From positions 1 through 60,339 of the forward strand of contig LURR01000003.1 in the NCBI GenBank assembly GCA_001628485.1: a stretch of DNA of 60,339 bases, read 5' to 3'. Made by a program: the position numbers and the translations under genes. Under the pieces are notes generated by a model. It ran no database searches, was not told where the DNA came from, and saw only the letters and a list, made by a program, of their open reading frames with translations. Positions 46,629 through 56,603 of the stretch are shown here, in pieces. The stretch is from Marine group II euryarchaeote REDSEA-S11_B3N4 (GTDB taxonomy: Archaea; Thermoplasmatota; Poseidoniia; Poseidoniales; Thalassarchaeaceae). Every line of letters starts with the position of its first letter. Positions within the stretch are counted from its first letter, which is position 1.

Positions 46629-48230
46629 TTATTCGCTTGGACCAGTCATATCACTAGGTCTGACCCATTCTTCGAACTGCTGCTCATTCACCAGGTCCAG
46701 TTGGATAGCGCTTTGTCTTAGAGTAAGCCCTTTCTCATGGGCATTCTTGGCGATTTTAGCTGCATTGTCGTATCCGATGTGTGGATTCAGAGCGGTGACT
46801 AGCATCAATGAGTTCTCGAGGTGCTCGGCAATCTTTGCTTCGTTTGCGCTGAGTCCGAGTATGCAATTTTCAGAGAAAGATACACAGCTATCTGAAAGCA
46901 GCCTTGTGCTATGCAGGAGATTATGGATCATCAACGGCTTGAAGACGTTCAGTTCGAAGTTTCCCTGACTTCCGCCGATGGAGATAGCAACGTGGTTCCC
47001 CATTACCTGGCAACAGACCATAGTCATGGCCTCAGACTGTGTTGGATTGACCTTGCCGGGCATTATACTAGAGCCAGGTTCGTTCGCGGGCAGAGAGAGT
47101 TCTCCAAAACCACACCTAGGTCCGGATCCAAGCCATCTAACATCATTGGCTATCTTCATCAACGAGGCTGAAAGTGTATTCAGAGCGCCCGAAGCTGCTA
47201 CGATGGCATCGTGAGCTGCTAATTGTGCAAACTTGTTCTCTGCGCTGATGAAGGGTAGTCCTGTCTTCTCTGATATCCTATCAGCGACCAATTCTGCGAA
47301 ATCGGGATGAGTATTGAGGCCGGTTCCAACTGCAGTCCCTCCTAGTGCTAGTTCGTACAAATCGTTCAGGACCGTTTGAATCCTTATCAAGTCGGCATCC
47401 AACATCGACACGTAAGCACCAAACTCCTGTCCAAGTGTTAGCGGGACGGCGTCCATGAGGTGAGTCCTGCCGATTTTGACTATCTCAGAGAACTCTTCCT
47501 CCTTCTCCGCTAGAGAATGTCGAAGTTTCAGTACTGATGGAATTAGCCGATGTTGTATTTCCTCGGCTGCAGCAATGTGCATTGCAGTTGGAAACGTATC
47601 ATTACTAGATTGAGCGCGGTTTACATGATCATTAGGGTGTACAGGAGACTTACTGCCCAGCTTTCCTCCGGAAATCTCAATAGCCCTATTCGCAATAACC
47701 TCGTTTGCGTTCATGTTCGTCTGAGTCCCAGAGCCCGTCTGCCAGATTCTTAGAGGGAAATGGGAGTCTAGATTTCCAGAAATCACCTCTTCGCATGTTT
47801 CCGTGATCAGTTTTCCAATATCATCTTCCAGTACTCCGAGCTTGACATTTGTCTCCGCAGCTGCCTGCTTTAGGATTCCGAATGCACGAATCACTGATCG
47901 GGGCATCTTATCTTCTCCTATATCGAAGTTGATCAGAGATCTTGCTGTCTGTGCCCCATAGTATCTATCAGCAGGAACTTCTATGTCCCCCATTGTATCA
48001 GTCTCAACCCTCACTTTGAGATTGGTCTTGTTCGGCTTGCGAGACTCAATCTCTTCGGAGGTGGACTTGTTGATAACTGCTCCAGAAAGGGAGTTTTCAA
48101 TCATCCTGGAAATAGTGGCAGACCTTCCTGCCCCTCTACCCTTACCAACCCTAGCGTCCAATCTTCTAGCAATATCCTCGGGAATACTGACTGAAATTAT
48201 TCTACGATCGCCCACACGATGCTTCGCCAT
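46629..48230 (-). CDS. fumC: Class II fumarate hydratase with N-terminal ribbon-helix-helix DNA-binding domain
   Basis: 533 residues, about 70 more than a normal class II fumarase. Residues about 8-48 form a CopG/Arc-like ribbon-helix-helix: strand RRIISVSIP, helix [11 protein letters not shown] and helix [14 protein letters not shown] polar linker (about 50-72) leads into the fumarase from [23 protein letters not shown]. Catalytic landmarks are intact: [39 protein letters not shown] and the [11 protein letters not shown] signature (about residue 388). It interconverts fumarate and malate in the TCA cycle. The ATG sits about 29 bp below a strong TATA-like sequence, supporting the long form; an internal Met at residue 80 could give a plain fumarase. 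Confidence 0.93.
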   Translation of the reverse strand: MAKHRVGDRRIISVSIPEDIARRLDARVGKGRGAGRSATISRMIENSLSGAVINKSTSEEIESRKPNKTNLKVRVETDTMGDIEVPADRYYGAQTARSLINFDIGEDKMPRSVIRAFGILKQAAAETNVKLGVLEDDIGKLITETCEEVISGNLDSHFPLRIWQTGSGTQTNMNANEVIANRAIEISGGKLGSKSPVHPNDHVNRAQSSNDTFPTAMHIAAAEEIQHRLIPSVLKLRHSLAEKEEEFSEIVKIGRTHLMDAVPLTLGQEFGAYVSMLDADLIRIQTVLNDLYELALGGTAVGTGLNTHPDFAELVADRISEKTGLPFISAENKFAQLAAHDAIVAASGALNTLSASLMKIANDVRWLGSGPRCGFGELSLPANEPGSSIMPGKVNPTQSEAMTMVCCQVMGNHVAISIGGSQGNFELNVFKPLMIHNLLHSTRLLSDSCVSFSENCILGLSANEAKIAEHLENSLMLVTALNPHIGYDNAAKIAKNAHEKGLTLRQSAIQLDLVNEQQFEEWVRPSDMTGPSE

Positions 48231-48238
48231 GTTATTTG

Positions 48239-48263
48239 TATTAATAACTTATTAATAAATATA
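48239..48263 (-). promoter_or_regulatory. fumC promoter with two TATTAATA palindromes on an 11-bp period
   Basis: TATTAATA occurs at 48239-48246 and 48250-48257, starts 11 bp apart, so both sites face the same side of the DNA. The distal copy overlaps the TATA-like TATATTTA (minus strand, 48256-48263), and the proximal copy lies between the TATA box and the start codon (48230). Ribbon-helix-helix dimers typically bind such phased short palindromes, so autoregulation by the fused domain is plausible. Chance A/T-rich similarity cannot be excluded. Confidence 0.45.
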
Positions 48264-48281
48264 GTTACTGCATTCTTATCA

Positions 48282-48764
48282 TCATACTCTCTCTACACTG
48301 ATTATCTTCTGTGGCGACATCGGTCTATCACCGGGCCGAGTCTCTGTGGACTCAATCTTTCTGACTACTTCCATCCCCTTAGAAACCTCGCCGAATACAG
48401 CGTGATTTCCGTCGAGCCATGGAGTGGGTACCGTGGTAAGAAAAAACTGCGACCCCCCCGTATCTCGTCCTGCGTTTGCCATTGAGAATATCCCAGGCTT
48501 GTCGTGTTTCTTCGCTAATGCTGATGCCTCACATGGTATCTTCCAGCCGGGACCTCCGGTTCCGGCTCTCCCATTGTTTGCATCGCTTGAATATGGGCAT
48601 CCTCCTTGGATCATGAAATCTTTGATTACTCTGTGGAAGTGTAAGCCATCATAGAAGCCATCGTCTACTAATTTCAGGAAGTTGTTTGTTGTCTCTGGGC
48701 ATTCCTCCGTGTACAATTGAATGTCTATTTCTCCAGCACTCGTTGTCATCCTTACGTATGTCAT
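48282..48764 (-). CDS. Cyclophilin-type peptidyl-prolyl cis-trans isomerase
   Basis: 160 residues from the ATG at 48764 (48749 is an alternative start). Cyclophilin signatures: YDGLHFHRVIKDFMIQGGCP with the catalytic Arg, GIFSMANAGRDTGGSQFFLTT and PWLDGNHAVFGEVSKGMEV. It accelerates prolyl isomerisation during protein folding; no signal peptide, so cytoplasmic. Its start is 46 bp from the CsaA-like gene upstream on the same strand. Confidence 0.95.
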   Translation of the reverse strand: MTYVRMTTSAGEIDIQLYTEECPETTNNFLKLVDDGFYDGLHFHRVIKDFMIQGGCPYSSDANNGRAGTGGPGWKIPCEASALAKKHDKPGIFSMANAGRDTGGSQFFLTTVPTPWLDGNHAVFGEVSKGMEVVRKIESTETRPGDRPMSPQKIISVERV

Positions 48765-48809
48765 ACTGTCTATGTAGAAAAGCAGGTTCAATATGGTATT
48801 GTATCGCAG

Positions 48810-49208
48810 CTATGCAACTGTTGAGCCTGGCAGAGTTCCATCTGGGACCTCTAACAGTCTGACTGTACCATCCGCATCTAGGGCGCCCAAAACGAGGAAT
48901 TGGGAAACGAAGCCCGTGGGTAGTGTCTTCTCTCCTAAGTTGATAGCGGCTACTACCATCCTTCCAATTAATTGCGAACGGGAGTAGTTTGTAATCTGGG
49001 CTGAGCTCCATAGTCTTCCCACTATTGGTCCAAAATCAACTCTAATCTTGTAAGATGGCTTTCTCATCTCTGGGAATTCCTGAACATCATCAATTATTCC
49101 GGTTCTCATATCCAAAGAAAGAAATTCTCCGATTCCGATATACTCCTTTCTCTCAAGTTTGGATGGGTGGTATGGCAGATTTTCTGGATCAATGTCGTGC
49201 TGTCCCAT
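48810..49208 (-). CDS. tRNA-binding domain protein, CsaA-like
   Basis: 132 residues. OB-fold EMAP II/CsaA-type tRNA-binding domain: LDMRTGIIDDVQEFPEMRKPSYKIRVDFG, then SSAQITNYSRSQLIGRMVVAAINLG and the C-terminal LLEVPDGTLPGSTV. CsaA is described as a chaperone-like tRNA-binding protein. The PyrE gene lies 5 bp upstream and cyclophilin 46 bp downstream on the same strand. Confidence 0.9.
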   Translation of the reverse strand: MGQHDIDPENLPYHPSKLERKEYIGIGEFLSLDMRTGIIDDVQEFPEMRKPSYKIRVDFGPIVGRLWSSAQITNYSRSQLIGRMVVAAINLGEKTLPTGFVSQFLVLGALDADGTVRLLEVPDGTLPGSTVA

Positions 49209-49212
49209 CTCT

Positions 49213-49797
49213 TCAACTCGCGATATCGGATTTGAGAGTGAGGGGAATTAGGTTTATTCCAGCCTCCTCGAACGCTTCCAATCCTCCCTCTTGCCTATCT
49301 AGTATAGTGATGCAACAGACTACATCACAACCCATCTTATTGAGGGTTCTTGCCGCCTTCAAAGCAGATCCCCCAGTAGTTGTGACGTCCTCAAGAAGAA
49401 CCACTCTATTCCCGGGCTGTAAACTAGATCCTTCTATCCCGGGGGGGTTTCCTGTCTTTCTTCCACCCCTGCCCTTTGGTTCCTTCCTAACAATAAAGCC
49501 TCTCAATGAGGATCCCTTCTCCGCCTTAGCGATTGAAATTCCCGTTAACGGTACAGCTCCTAATTCGAGGCCTCCTACCGCATCTACCTCTCCGATCTTC
49601 TTGATTTGGTCATGAATTAGGACTCCAAGGAGATGAGCGCACTCCGGGTCCATCATGACTGGTTTCATGTCAAAGAAATGCTTACTCTTTCTTCCGCTCG
49701 CTAATGTGAAGTCCTCTTCATCGGAGAAAAGATACGCAAGATCGCGTATTCTGTCAATTAGTATTTCTCGAGCCAGTTCCACTGATATTGGGGTCAT
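49213..49797 (-). CDS. pyrE: Orotate phosphoribosyltransferase
   Basis: 194 residues. Type I PRTase with the PRPP-binding loop VVLLEDVTTTGGSALKAARTL (about residues 117-137) and the flexible catalytic region with GFIVRKEPKGRGG. The N-terminal SGRKSKHFFDMKPVMMDPE is the orotate-side motif. It converts orotate and PRPP to OMP in pyrimidine biosynthesis. Transcribed divergently from the polymerase gene; the CsaA-like and cyclophilin genes follow downstream on the same strand. Confidence 0.92.
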   Translation of the reverse strand: MTPISVELAREILIDRIRDLAYLFSDEEDFTLASGRKSKHFFDMKPVMMDPECAHLLGVLIHDQIKKIGEVDAVGGLELGAVPLTGISIAKAEKGSSLRGFIVRKEPKGRGGRKTGNPPGIEGSSLQPGNRVVLLEDVTTTGGSALKAARTLNKMGCDVVCCITILDRQEGGLEAFEEAGINLIPLTLKSDIAS

Positions 49798-49924
49798 TCT
49801 ACCTGTTTTGGCCTAGAGTAATGTGATGAAGATTGCCGTCGTTGAGGTGAATTTCGAGCAAGATGACGGTGAATGTTCTTGGACGGTCTCTTCGGAGTGG
49901 GTAGTGCTGTTGCGAGGGGAAGGC

Positions 49925-52900
49925 ATGTCGAAAAACATCAGAGCCGAGGAAATAGATGTAAAGAGGCTCGAGATTGAGCGTTCGGATTATTACGAATCTC
50001 TGGATAAGGAAATAGAGGAAGCGTATACAATCGCAGCGGAGGCAAAAAAGAAGGGTCTGGACTTTTCTGAGTCAGTTGAGATACCTAGAGCGTCGGATTT
50101 GGCTAGTAGAACCGAGAAGCTCCTTGAAGACCCGTACCTCTATGTTGATCCGGATAACAGAACTAAGCAGCCCCTAAAAATTGAGGGTCATCTGAGGGAG
50201 CTGCTGCAGAAACACGACAGAGAAAGTGCTGCAATCATGATTGCGATTCATGTTACAAAGGAGATGCATTCTGCAACTGGTGACAGAAGGAGAGCTATTG
50301 ATTCTGGACTAAGAGTGGGATTGGCGGTCCTCACTGAGGCTGTCCTAGTGGCCCCATTGGATGGTATAGGGGAAGTCAGAATAATGAGCAACTCTGATGG
50401 CTCTGAGTTTCTTTCAATCGATTTCTGCGGTCCCATCAGGGCTGCAGGAGGTACTGCTCAGGCTCTAGGTGTACTAATTGGTGACATTCTAAGAAGGGAG
50501 ATAGGAGTGGGCAGATACATCCCAACTGTTCCCGAAGTAGAGAGGGTGAAAGAGGAGTTCGGGCTTTACCGTGCGAATCTCCAGTTTAAACCAGAGCCAG
50601 AAGAGACAGACCTGATCGTCAACGAGTGCCCGGTAATGATCAACGGCGAAGAGACCGAGAGAATGGAGTGTGCGGGTTACAAGGAAGTTCGGAACATAGT
50701 GAATGACAATGGTTCTTTCAGAACCAGAGTAAGGGGGGGCGTGATGCTAGTAATCGCAGAGGGTCTATGCCTCAAGGCTCCGAAGATTCGCAGTCACACT
50801 GAGAGATTGAGGGTTCCGGGATGGGATTTCATTTCCAAATTCGCTGATAAGAAGAAGGGTGGAAAGTCGGAAACTACCGAATTGAAGAGTAGGGTTCTGG
50901 AAAAGGAAGGGCGATACATGGAAGATGTGATTGCAGGTAGACCTGTTTTCGGGGAGCCGCGGGAACCCGGGGGCTTTAGGCTAAGATACGGTAGGAGTAG
51001 AGCTACTGGACTTGCAGCGGCTGGTCTGAATCCGATTACAATGGATGCATTAGGAGGATTCCTATCAGTAGGGACTCAGATGAAGATCGAGGGGCCCGGT
51101 AAGGCCTGTGCAGTTACACCATGTGTGGACATTGATGGTCCAACCGTTCTACTGAGCAACGGGGAGTTCGTTAGAGTCGGGAGTCAGGAGGAGTGGAAGA
51201 GGTGCGAAGGTGAACTGCTCTCGATATGGGATGCGGGAGAAATTCTACTTGGATATGGGGAATTTCTAGAGAATAACAAATCTCTGTCTCCGTCTTCCTA
51301 TTCCGTAGATTGGTGGTCAGTTGATCTTGCAGATTCTCTTGACTCGCATAAGAAGATCGAGTCTTTCGCTGAGATAATCGGAGTAAAAGTGGAGAAATTA
51401 CCACCTGGAATGCCATTCAATGGAGCAATTAGTCGTGGAGGCGAATCTAGATTAGAAAGATCTTTGAGGAGGAGGAGTTGGATTTCCTATCTCAAAAATT
51501 TAGACTTATCTTGGGATATGGTCAAAGAGATATGTGAGAGCTTTGGAACTGCTGTCCCTCCACCATGGAACCTTTGGTGGTCAGATTTGCCAATCCAATT
51601 CCTACCTCCTTTGGCTGATGAAATTGTATCTAACGGAAAAATCGAGGGTTCTTCCCTTAGGATAGGGGGATCGGTGGAGGGCTGGCCATACTCCTTCGAT
51701 AAGGATTCTATTGGAGTTTCAAATCCGATTCTTGGGGAGTGGCCACGTTGGACAGAGGTTTACCGTCATGGATTAGTGAAATCTTCATTGATGACTCTAG
51801 GTCTTGTTCACCATCATGATGGTTCTGATATCGTAATTCCTCTACATTGGGAGGGTCTACTGGATGGTTTGGGTCTTGGAGAAGCCGACGGGAGAGTGAT
51901 AGTCAGAAGGGAGGTTGATTCACTGGTTTCGCAGACAGTAGGAAAGGTGTCAGATGTATTGAATTCCAAAATTTCGGAAGATGGGGAAAAGAGAGTTGTT
52001 GACGACTATCTGGTTGAGAGGTCTCTCAGTTTGGTTCGAAAGGTCTCAGAGCTTCCCAGATGGGAAGACTCTGTCCCCTGTAGAATCGGGGCGAGAATGG
52101 GTAGACCCGAGAAGTCCGGTGTTAGGGAAATGAGTCCGATGGTACACTCGCTCTTCCCAATCGGAGAGAATGGTGGACCTCAAAGGTTGGTTTCAGAAGC
52201 ATCCTCGAGAGGGGCTATCAGAGTGACAGTTGGTCCGAGGATTTGTCAAAAGTGTGGTAGGGAGACTCCTCACGTAACTTGTCATCACCGACCGGACCCC
52301 AAGGAACCCATAGAATGCGGAGGCAGGACCCTGGCAGGACCTTCAAGGAATAAGAGAGGTAGGAGGAAGGGAGAAATCACCGCAGTGAACCTAGGATCTA
52401 TTCTGGAAGTAAAGAGGAGGAAGCTTGGCTTGGACAGGATTCCTAGCAAAATCAAAGCAGTGAAGGGATTGGTCTCAAAGGACCAGGCTCCAGAGCAAAT
52501 CGAGAAAGGGATACTAAGAGGATTACATGGTTTGTCAGTTTTCAGAGACGGAACAGCTAGATTCGACATGAGTGACGTCCCAGTTACTCACTTCAGGCCA
52601 TCAGAGATTGGCACTTCGTGGAAGAGGCTTGTTGAATTGGGATATACCCACGATCACGATGGGGAGCCTCTGAAGAACGACGAACAACTACTGGAGTTGC
52701 TCCCCCAGGACTTCATTCCTTCTAGATTAGCCTCCACTCATCTTCTTTCAACGTGCTCTTTCGTGGATGATCTTTTGGTTAGATTCTACGAAATGTCACC
52801 ATTCTACATGGCTAAGAGCCTGGAAGACATTGTTGGGCATATTGCGATTGGGCTTGCGCCCCATACCTCAGGAGGTGTAGCTTGCCGAATAATTGGGTGG

Positions 52901-53758
52901 ACCGATGCGTCTGCAGGCTACGCCCACCCACTATTTCATGCTGCTAAGCGGCGTAACTGCGATGGGGACGAGGATAGCATAATGATGCTGATGGATGGTC
53001 TACTGAATTTTACTCAGACTATCCTGCCTGCAAACAGGGGAGGTAGGATGGATGCCCCTCTCGTCCTGACGACCCGTCTTAATCCCAGTGAGATCGACAA
53101 GGAGGCTTTGAACGTGGATTGCGCTTGGTTCTACAGCAGAGATTTCTTCGAGTCTACTCTAGACAGACCGCATCCAAAGGACATCAGGGGTCTGATGGAC
53201 ATTGTAGAGGGTAGGCTTGGCATGATTGGTGAGATTAGGGGCTACGGGTGGACTCACGATTCTGGACCATTGGACGCGGGGCCGGAGAATTCCTCATACA
53301 AGACGCTAGTCACGATGAAGGACAAGTTAGACAGCCAACTGAGTCTAGGCAAGGTTCTACGCTCAGTTGCTGCAGATAGAGTCGCTAAGCAGGTAATCGA
53401 ATCGCACTTCCTACCGGACATGAGGGGCAATCTGATGGCATATACCAGACAGAAAATAAGATGTGTGAAGTGCGGAGAGTCCTACCGGAGGATGCCTCTG
53501 GCAGGAAAATGCATCAAGAATAAGCCGGCATCTGGGGGATTCTCAGGAGGAGAGTTGGATTCAGGTTGCGGAGGGAACGTAGTACTGACCGTCTCTGAGG
53601 GCGCTGTTAGGAAGTACATCCAGATAACGGAGGATATCATGAGTGAATTCGGGATAGATGACTACACAAAGCACAGGGTTGGGTGGATGTCTTCAAGCGT
53701 GGACTCGTTGTTCAACAATGACAAGGTTACCGTGATGACCCTGGAAGACTTCATCTAA
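49925..53758 (+). CDS. polC: DNA polymerase II (family D) large subunit DP2
   Basis: 1277 residues from the ATG at 49925 (YYESLDKEIEEAYTIAAEAKKKG is the typical start); the frame extends to 49823. DP2 is the catalytic polymerase of the euryarchaeal replicative enzyme PolD, working with exonuclease DP1. Seen: AGGTAQALGVLIGD near residue 175, a central zinc cluster with CQKCGRE and CHH (about 773), the HAAKRRNCDGDEDS catalytic site with paired Asp (about 1010) and a C-terminal Cys cluster CVKCGES. No intein interrupts the NCDGDED site, where inteins are common. The end overlaps the convergent prepilin-peptidase gene by 8 bp. Confidence 0.96.
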   Translation: MSKNIRAEEIDVKRLEIERSDYYESLDKEIEEAYTIAAEAKKKGLDFSESVEIPRASDLASRTEKLLEDPYLYVDPDNRTKQPLKIEGHLRELLQKHDRESAAIMIAIHVTKEMHSATGDRRRAIDSGLRVGLAVLTEAVLVAPLDGIGEVRIMSNSDGSEFLSIDFCGPIRAAGGTAQALGVLIGDILRREIGVGRYIPTVPEVERVKEEFGLYRANLQFKPEPEETDLIVNECPVMINGEETERMECAGYKEVRNIVNDNGSFRTRVRGGVMLVIAEGLCLKAPKIRSHTERLRVPGWDFISKFADKKKGGKSETTELKSRVLEKEGRYMEDVIAGRPVFGEPREPGGFRLRYGRSRATGLAAAGLNPITMDALGGFLSVGTQMKIEGPGKACAVTPCVDIDGPTVLLSNGEFVRVGSQEEWKRCEGELLSIWDAGEILLGYGEFLENNKSLSPSSYSVDWWSVDLADSLDSHKKIESFAEIIGVKVEKLPPGMPFNGAISRGGESRLERSLRRRSWISYLKNLDLSWDMVKEICESFGTAVPPPWNLWWSDLPIQFLPPLADEIVSNGKIEGSSLRIGGSVEGWPYSFDKDSIGVSNPILGEWPRWTEVYRHGLVKSSLMTLGLVHHHDGSDIVIPLHWEGLLDGLGLGEADGRVIVRREVDSLVSQTVGKVSDVLNSKISEDGEKRVVDDYLVERSLSLVRKVSELPRWEDSVPCRIGARMGRPEKSGVREMSPMVHSLFPIGENGGPQRLVSEASSRGAIRVTVGPRICQKCGRETPHVTCHHRPDPKEPIECGGRTLAGPSRNKRGRRKGEITAVNLGSILEVKRRKLGLDRIPSKIKAVKGLVSKDQAPEQIEKGILRGLHGLSVFRDGTARFDMSDVPVTHFRPSEIGTSWKRLVELGYTHDHDGEPLKNDEQLLELLPQDFIPSRLASTHLLSTCSFVDDLLVRFYEMSPFYMAKSLEDIVGHIAIGLAPHTSGGVACRIIGWTDASAGYAHPLFHAAKRRNCDGDEDSIMMLMDGLLNFTQTILPANRGGRMDAPLVLTTRLNPSEIDKEALNVDCAWFYSRDFFESTLDRPHPKDIRGLMDIVEGRLGMIGEIRGYGWTHDSGPLDAGPENSSYKTLVTMKDKLDSQLSLGKVLRSVAADRVAKQVIESHFLPDMRGNLMAYTRQKIRCVKCGESYRRMPLAGKCIKNKPASGGFSGGELDSGCGGNVVLTVSEGAVRKYIQITEDIMSEFGIDDYTKHRVGWMSSSVDSLFNNDKVTVMTLEDFI

Positions 53759-54755
53759 TCAGGTATGACAGAGGATCTCCAAAGAGGAGCATTGGAAATA
53801 TTGCCAAGAATAGGTAGACTAGAAATGGATGCTTAGTAGTTATCCAGACACTGTCCAAGCCCAATTCCTCGAGAAGCTCGAGCTGTTTGTCCTCGTCTTG
53901 GGCATTTGATAATCTCCTAGAGGGAAGTATCCGATCTACTGCACTCATCTCTCCGTTTTTCTCAATGGCTTCAGTTAGAATCCAAGATTGGTATGATGCA
54001 GAATCTGGGGTTCCCTTGAGATCGGAGATTCTTCTCTTCGTAGCGTGCCATGCCATCTTAAGATCTGAAAGTGAAGAAATGTTACCTCTCGCGGCATTTT
54101 GAATGAAGATTATTGGCGGTGCGACTAGGAATGCAGCAGCGGCCCATATGAAGAGGACCATTGATGGAGGCATTCGAAATAGTGGGTCTTCCACTAGAGG
54201 GTACATCTGATCCGGTACGAATGACCACGAGGGAAATACCAGAGTTACAAGAATGAGCGCCTTTACATCCGCTCCTCCCTGGATTAGCCCTATCCTCCAA
54301 GAACCATAGAAAATAGCAGAGGTCAAGAACGCTCCATTCATGCTCCACCAGAGAGTTGTTTCCTTTGATTCATCGCCCAGGACCAAATCAACGAAATTTG
54401 TATCCGAGTAGGCGTTCGCTCCGTACAGGAATCCAACTAAACCTAGCGCATACACAACCGATAGGAGAGCCTGGTTTTGATTCCAGTCTCTGAAGTCTCG
54501 TGGATCCGGGGGATCAGAGAAGCAGAAAGAGAAGACTGCCACTAACGAGAATACCATGCAGAAGTTGGCCAAACCCATGTTCTCGGATGTCATCTCCACC
54601 AAGAGTATGAGTACAACCGGAGCAGACCATCTGATCCAGTGTCTGTCCCTTACTGACAGTGTGTCGAAGTCTGAACGTGCTGCAACGGCCATGAAGATAG
54701 TTAGAATCGAGATTCTCAGAGTGGACAGGAGAGGGTCGGCCACGACTATTGGCAA
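53751..54755 (-). CDS. Archaeal prepilin peptidase (ArlK/FlaK-like, A24 family)
   Basis: 334 residues with several membrane helices. The two catalytic Asp residues expected for A24 peptidases are visible: ARSDFDTLSVRDR at about residue 27 and GGADVKALILV (about residue 160), the archaeal GxGD-like site. Such enzymes cleave class III signal peptides of archaellins and archaeal pilins. It has an extra cytoplasmic C-terminal stretch before a last helix (QLELLEELGLDSVWITTKHP). It lies 33 bp downstream of arlJ on the same strand, so it probably belongs to the archaellum transcript, and its end overlaps the polymerase gene. Confidence 0.85.
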   Translation of the reverse strand: MPIVVADPLLSTLRISILTIFMAVAARSDFDTLSVRDRHWIRWSAPVVLILLVEMTSENMGLANFCMVFSLVAVFSFCFSDPPDPRDFRDWNQNQALLSVVYALGLVGFLYGANAYSDTNFVDLVLGDESKETTLWWSMNGAFLTSAIFYGSWRIGLIQGGADVKALILVTLVFPSWSFVPDQMYPLVEDPLFRMPPSMVLFIWAAAAFLVAPPIIFIQNAARGNISSLSDLKMAWHATKRRISDLKGTPDSASYQSWILTEAIEKNGEMSAVDRILPSRRLSNAQDEDKQLELLEELGLDSVWITTKHPFLVYLFLAIFPMLLFGDPLSYLIR

Positions 54756-54788
54756 ATGTCGAGCAGCATCAAGGCTTCTGCGCTATCG

Positions 54789-56591
54789 CTATGCCCCTGA
54801 CTGGAACAGACCCACGGACTGATCCAGGATCCAAGCGCTGAAAAAGTTCGCAAGGCCTGCCACCCACATCATCTGGATCATCTGTCCAAGGACCAGGGTA
54901 GTACCGCCCCCCCTAATCCTAGCGGTGATGAGACCGAGAATGACAATCGAGATGACGATGAGGAACGATCCCATGTATTGGAAGACTCGGATATTCTGCT
55001 CAATCCCTCCAGTCTCGGACAAAGCCGGTAGGGCTACGCCTACGCCTCCGGTCGCGCCGCTGACATCTCCCGCTCCATCGACTAGCCCCTGTGCCACCGA
55101 AGCTATCGTCTCACCCAGACCGGCGATAATCGATGTAGTGATGTTGAGCGCGATGATCATTGCAATCAGGAGACCGTAAGAGACGCTCCTCATCACGTTG
55201 GCTGAAATCTGTCTCCTCTGCCTAAGTCCTAGCAAACTGGTTGTACTCTGGGAGACCATGTCTCCAACCAGGCCAGCCTCACCAGTGGAAGAAGATCCCT
55301 CGATGAATACCCTCGTAAACCTGGACACGAGCATTGAATTGTTGTCGGCTGCGAACCAATCCCAAGAGTAGTCGCTGTCTATCCTCATGGACAGCCTCTT
55401 CTCGAGATTGGAGATTGAGTCGTCTAGGGCTCCGAAATCGATACCGGATAGTGCTTTTACCATGGCACTGGGCTCCTGAGCTCTGGCCTGTGCGGTCCCC
55501 CCGAAGGCTCGGATGAACTCTGGGAAGGCGTCGTCCCTCCTTCTCACTCTTGTCTCCTCCTGGAGAGTTAGCAGGGCCGGTGCGAGCAGAGGAGACATCA
55601 TAGCGGCAATCACCAGAAGCCCGAAGTAGTTCCACTGTTCGAAAAGGATATCCGTCCCGTAGAGAACGAAGACTGTGATCATGATCATGACCATTATCGT
55701 ACCGAGTATGCCGGCAAAAATCCACGATCTGCGCATGTCAATCGCCTGTTCTGTGTTGAATCCGTGTTTGGCGAAGAGGTCCTCGTCCGGAATAACCAGA
55801 GTGAATAGGTACCATGCTCCGATCTGTAGCAATGCGAAGAGTGTCCCCGTGAGGAGGACCCACCTCGCCCTGACGATCACCTCGAACGGATTCGAGGTCT
55901 CTGATCCCGTCTGGAAGAGTATTAGATGGAGGCCGGAAACCACTAGGAGGAGGAGACCTGTTGTAGTTAGGGACACGAAGGTCTCCCTCAGAGTGTCCAA
56001 CTGCTCGAGCCTAGCATCGTAGATGGTGGTATAGGCCTGCTCGAAGGTCTCGTTCTCGCTGGAGAAGAACTCCCCGATTGGTTGCCCCACTTCCACGGAG
56101 AAGGCCATCCTGTCGAGGAAGTCGCTCCATATAGCCGATGGGCTCTGTCTTCCGACTATTCTTGCTGCCTCTGGGAGGTTAGTGTGCCATTTGGTGACTA
56201 GAGTCTCTATCGCCTGGATCTCTTTGGCCAGTGCTCCGTAGTCACCCATCTCCTTCAGTACGTCGAACATCCCCTTCTCAGCCGACTCACCCATGGAGAG
56301 AATGCCCATCCTCGTCATGAACATGTGCATATCTTGCTCTATCTGGATTGCCTCCGCTGAAACCTGCGCCACCGGATAAGCGAGAGTGCCAGCAAATGCC
56401 AGAGCAGGGAACATGAGGATCATGAGAACTGCGGAAGGTCCCGTGATGACGTCGCTCACGGTATACCAGACGGCGAGACCGGCGACGAGGGCCACTATGG
56501 ACACTGGCAGTGCGAAGAAGAGAAGGTAATTCCTGAATGGCATTCCCAGTCGCAGGAGGGCGATCTCCCATGTGCTGGCCTTGTCCTCCAT
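54789..56591 (-). CDS. arlJ: Archaellum assembly protein ArlJ (FlaJ)
   Basis: 600 residues, a polytopic T2SSF-family membrane protein. An N-terminal pair of helices (YLLFFALPVSIVALVAGLAVWY and an adjacent PSAVLMILMFPALAFAG) is followed by a long cytoplasmic helical region, a second cluster around residues 210-340, a cytoplasmic T2SSF-type repeat (FPEFIRAFGGTAQAR) and three C-terminal helices. It is the membrane platform for the ArlI ATPase. It starts 12 bp after the arlI stop. The family also serves type IV pili, so a pilus is possible, but arlH and the FlaF/FlaG-like genes argue for an archaellum. Confidence 0.92.
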   Translation of the reverse strand: MEDKASTWEIALLRLGMPFRNYLLFFALPVSIVALVAGLAVWYTVSDVITGPSAVLMILMFPALAFAGTLAYPVAQVSAEAIQIEQDMHMFMTRMGILSMGESAEKGMFDVLKEMGDYGALAKEIQAIETLVTKWHTNLPEAARIVGRQSPSAIWSDFLDRMAFSVEVGQPIGEFFSSENETFEQAYTTIYDARLEQLDTLRETFVSLTTTGLLLLVVSGLHLILFQTGSETSNPFEVIVRARWVLLTGTLFALLQIGAWYLFTLVIPDEDLFAKHGFNTEQAIDMRRSWIFAGILGTIMVMIMITVFVLYGTDILFEQWNYFGLLVIAAMMSPLLAPALLTLQEETRVRRRDDAFPEFIRAFGGTAQARAQEPSAMVKALSGIDFGALDDSISNLEKRLSMRIDSDYSWDWFAADNNSMLVSRFTRVFIEGSSSTGEAGLVGDMVSQSTTSLLGLRQRRQISANVMRSVSYGLLIAMIIALNITTSIIAGLGETIASVAQGLVDGAGDVSGATGGVGVALPALSETGGIEQNIRVFQYMGSFLIVISIVILGLITARIRGGGTTLVLGQMIQMMWVAGLANFFSAWILDQSVGLFQSGA

Positions 56592-56603
56592 TTGGAATCC
56601 GTC

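Noticed and set aside
52930-52980. Possible intein in the polymerase DP2 catalytic site
   Set aside because: The HAAKRRNCDGDEDS motif is continuous, with no insertion.
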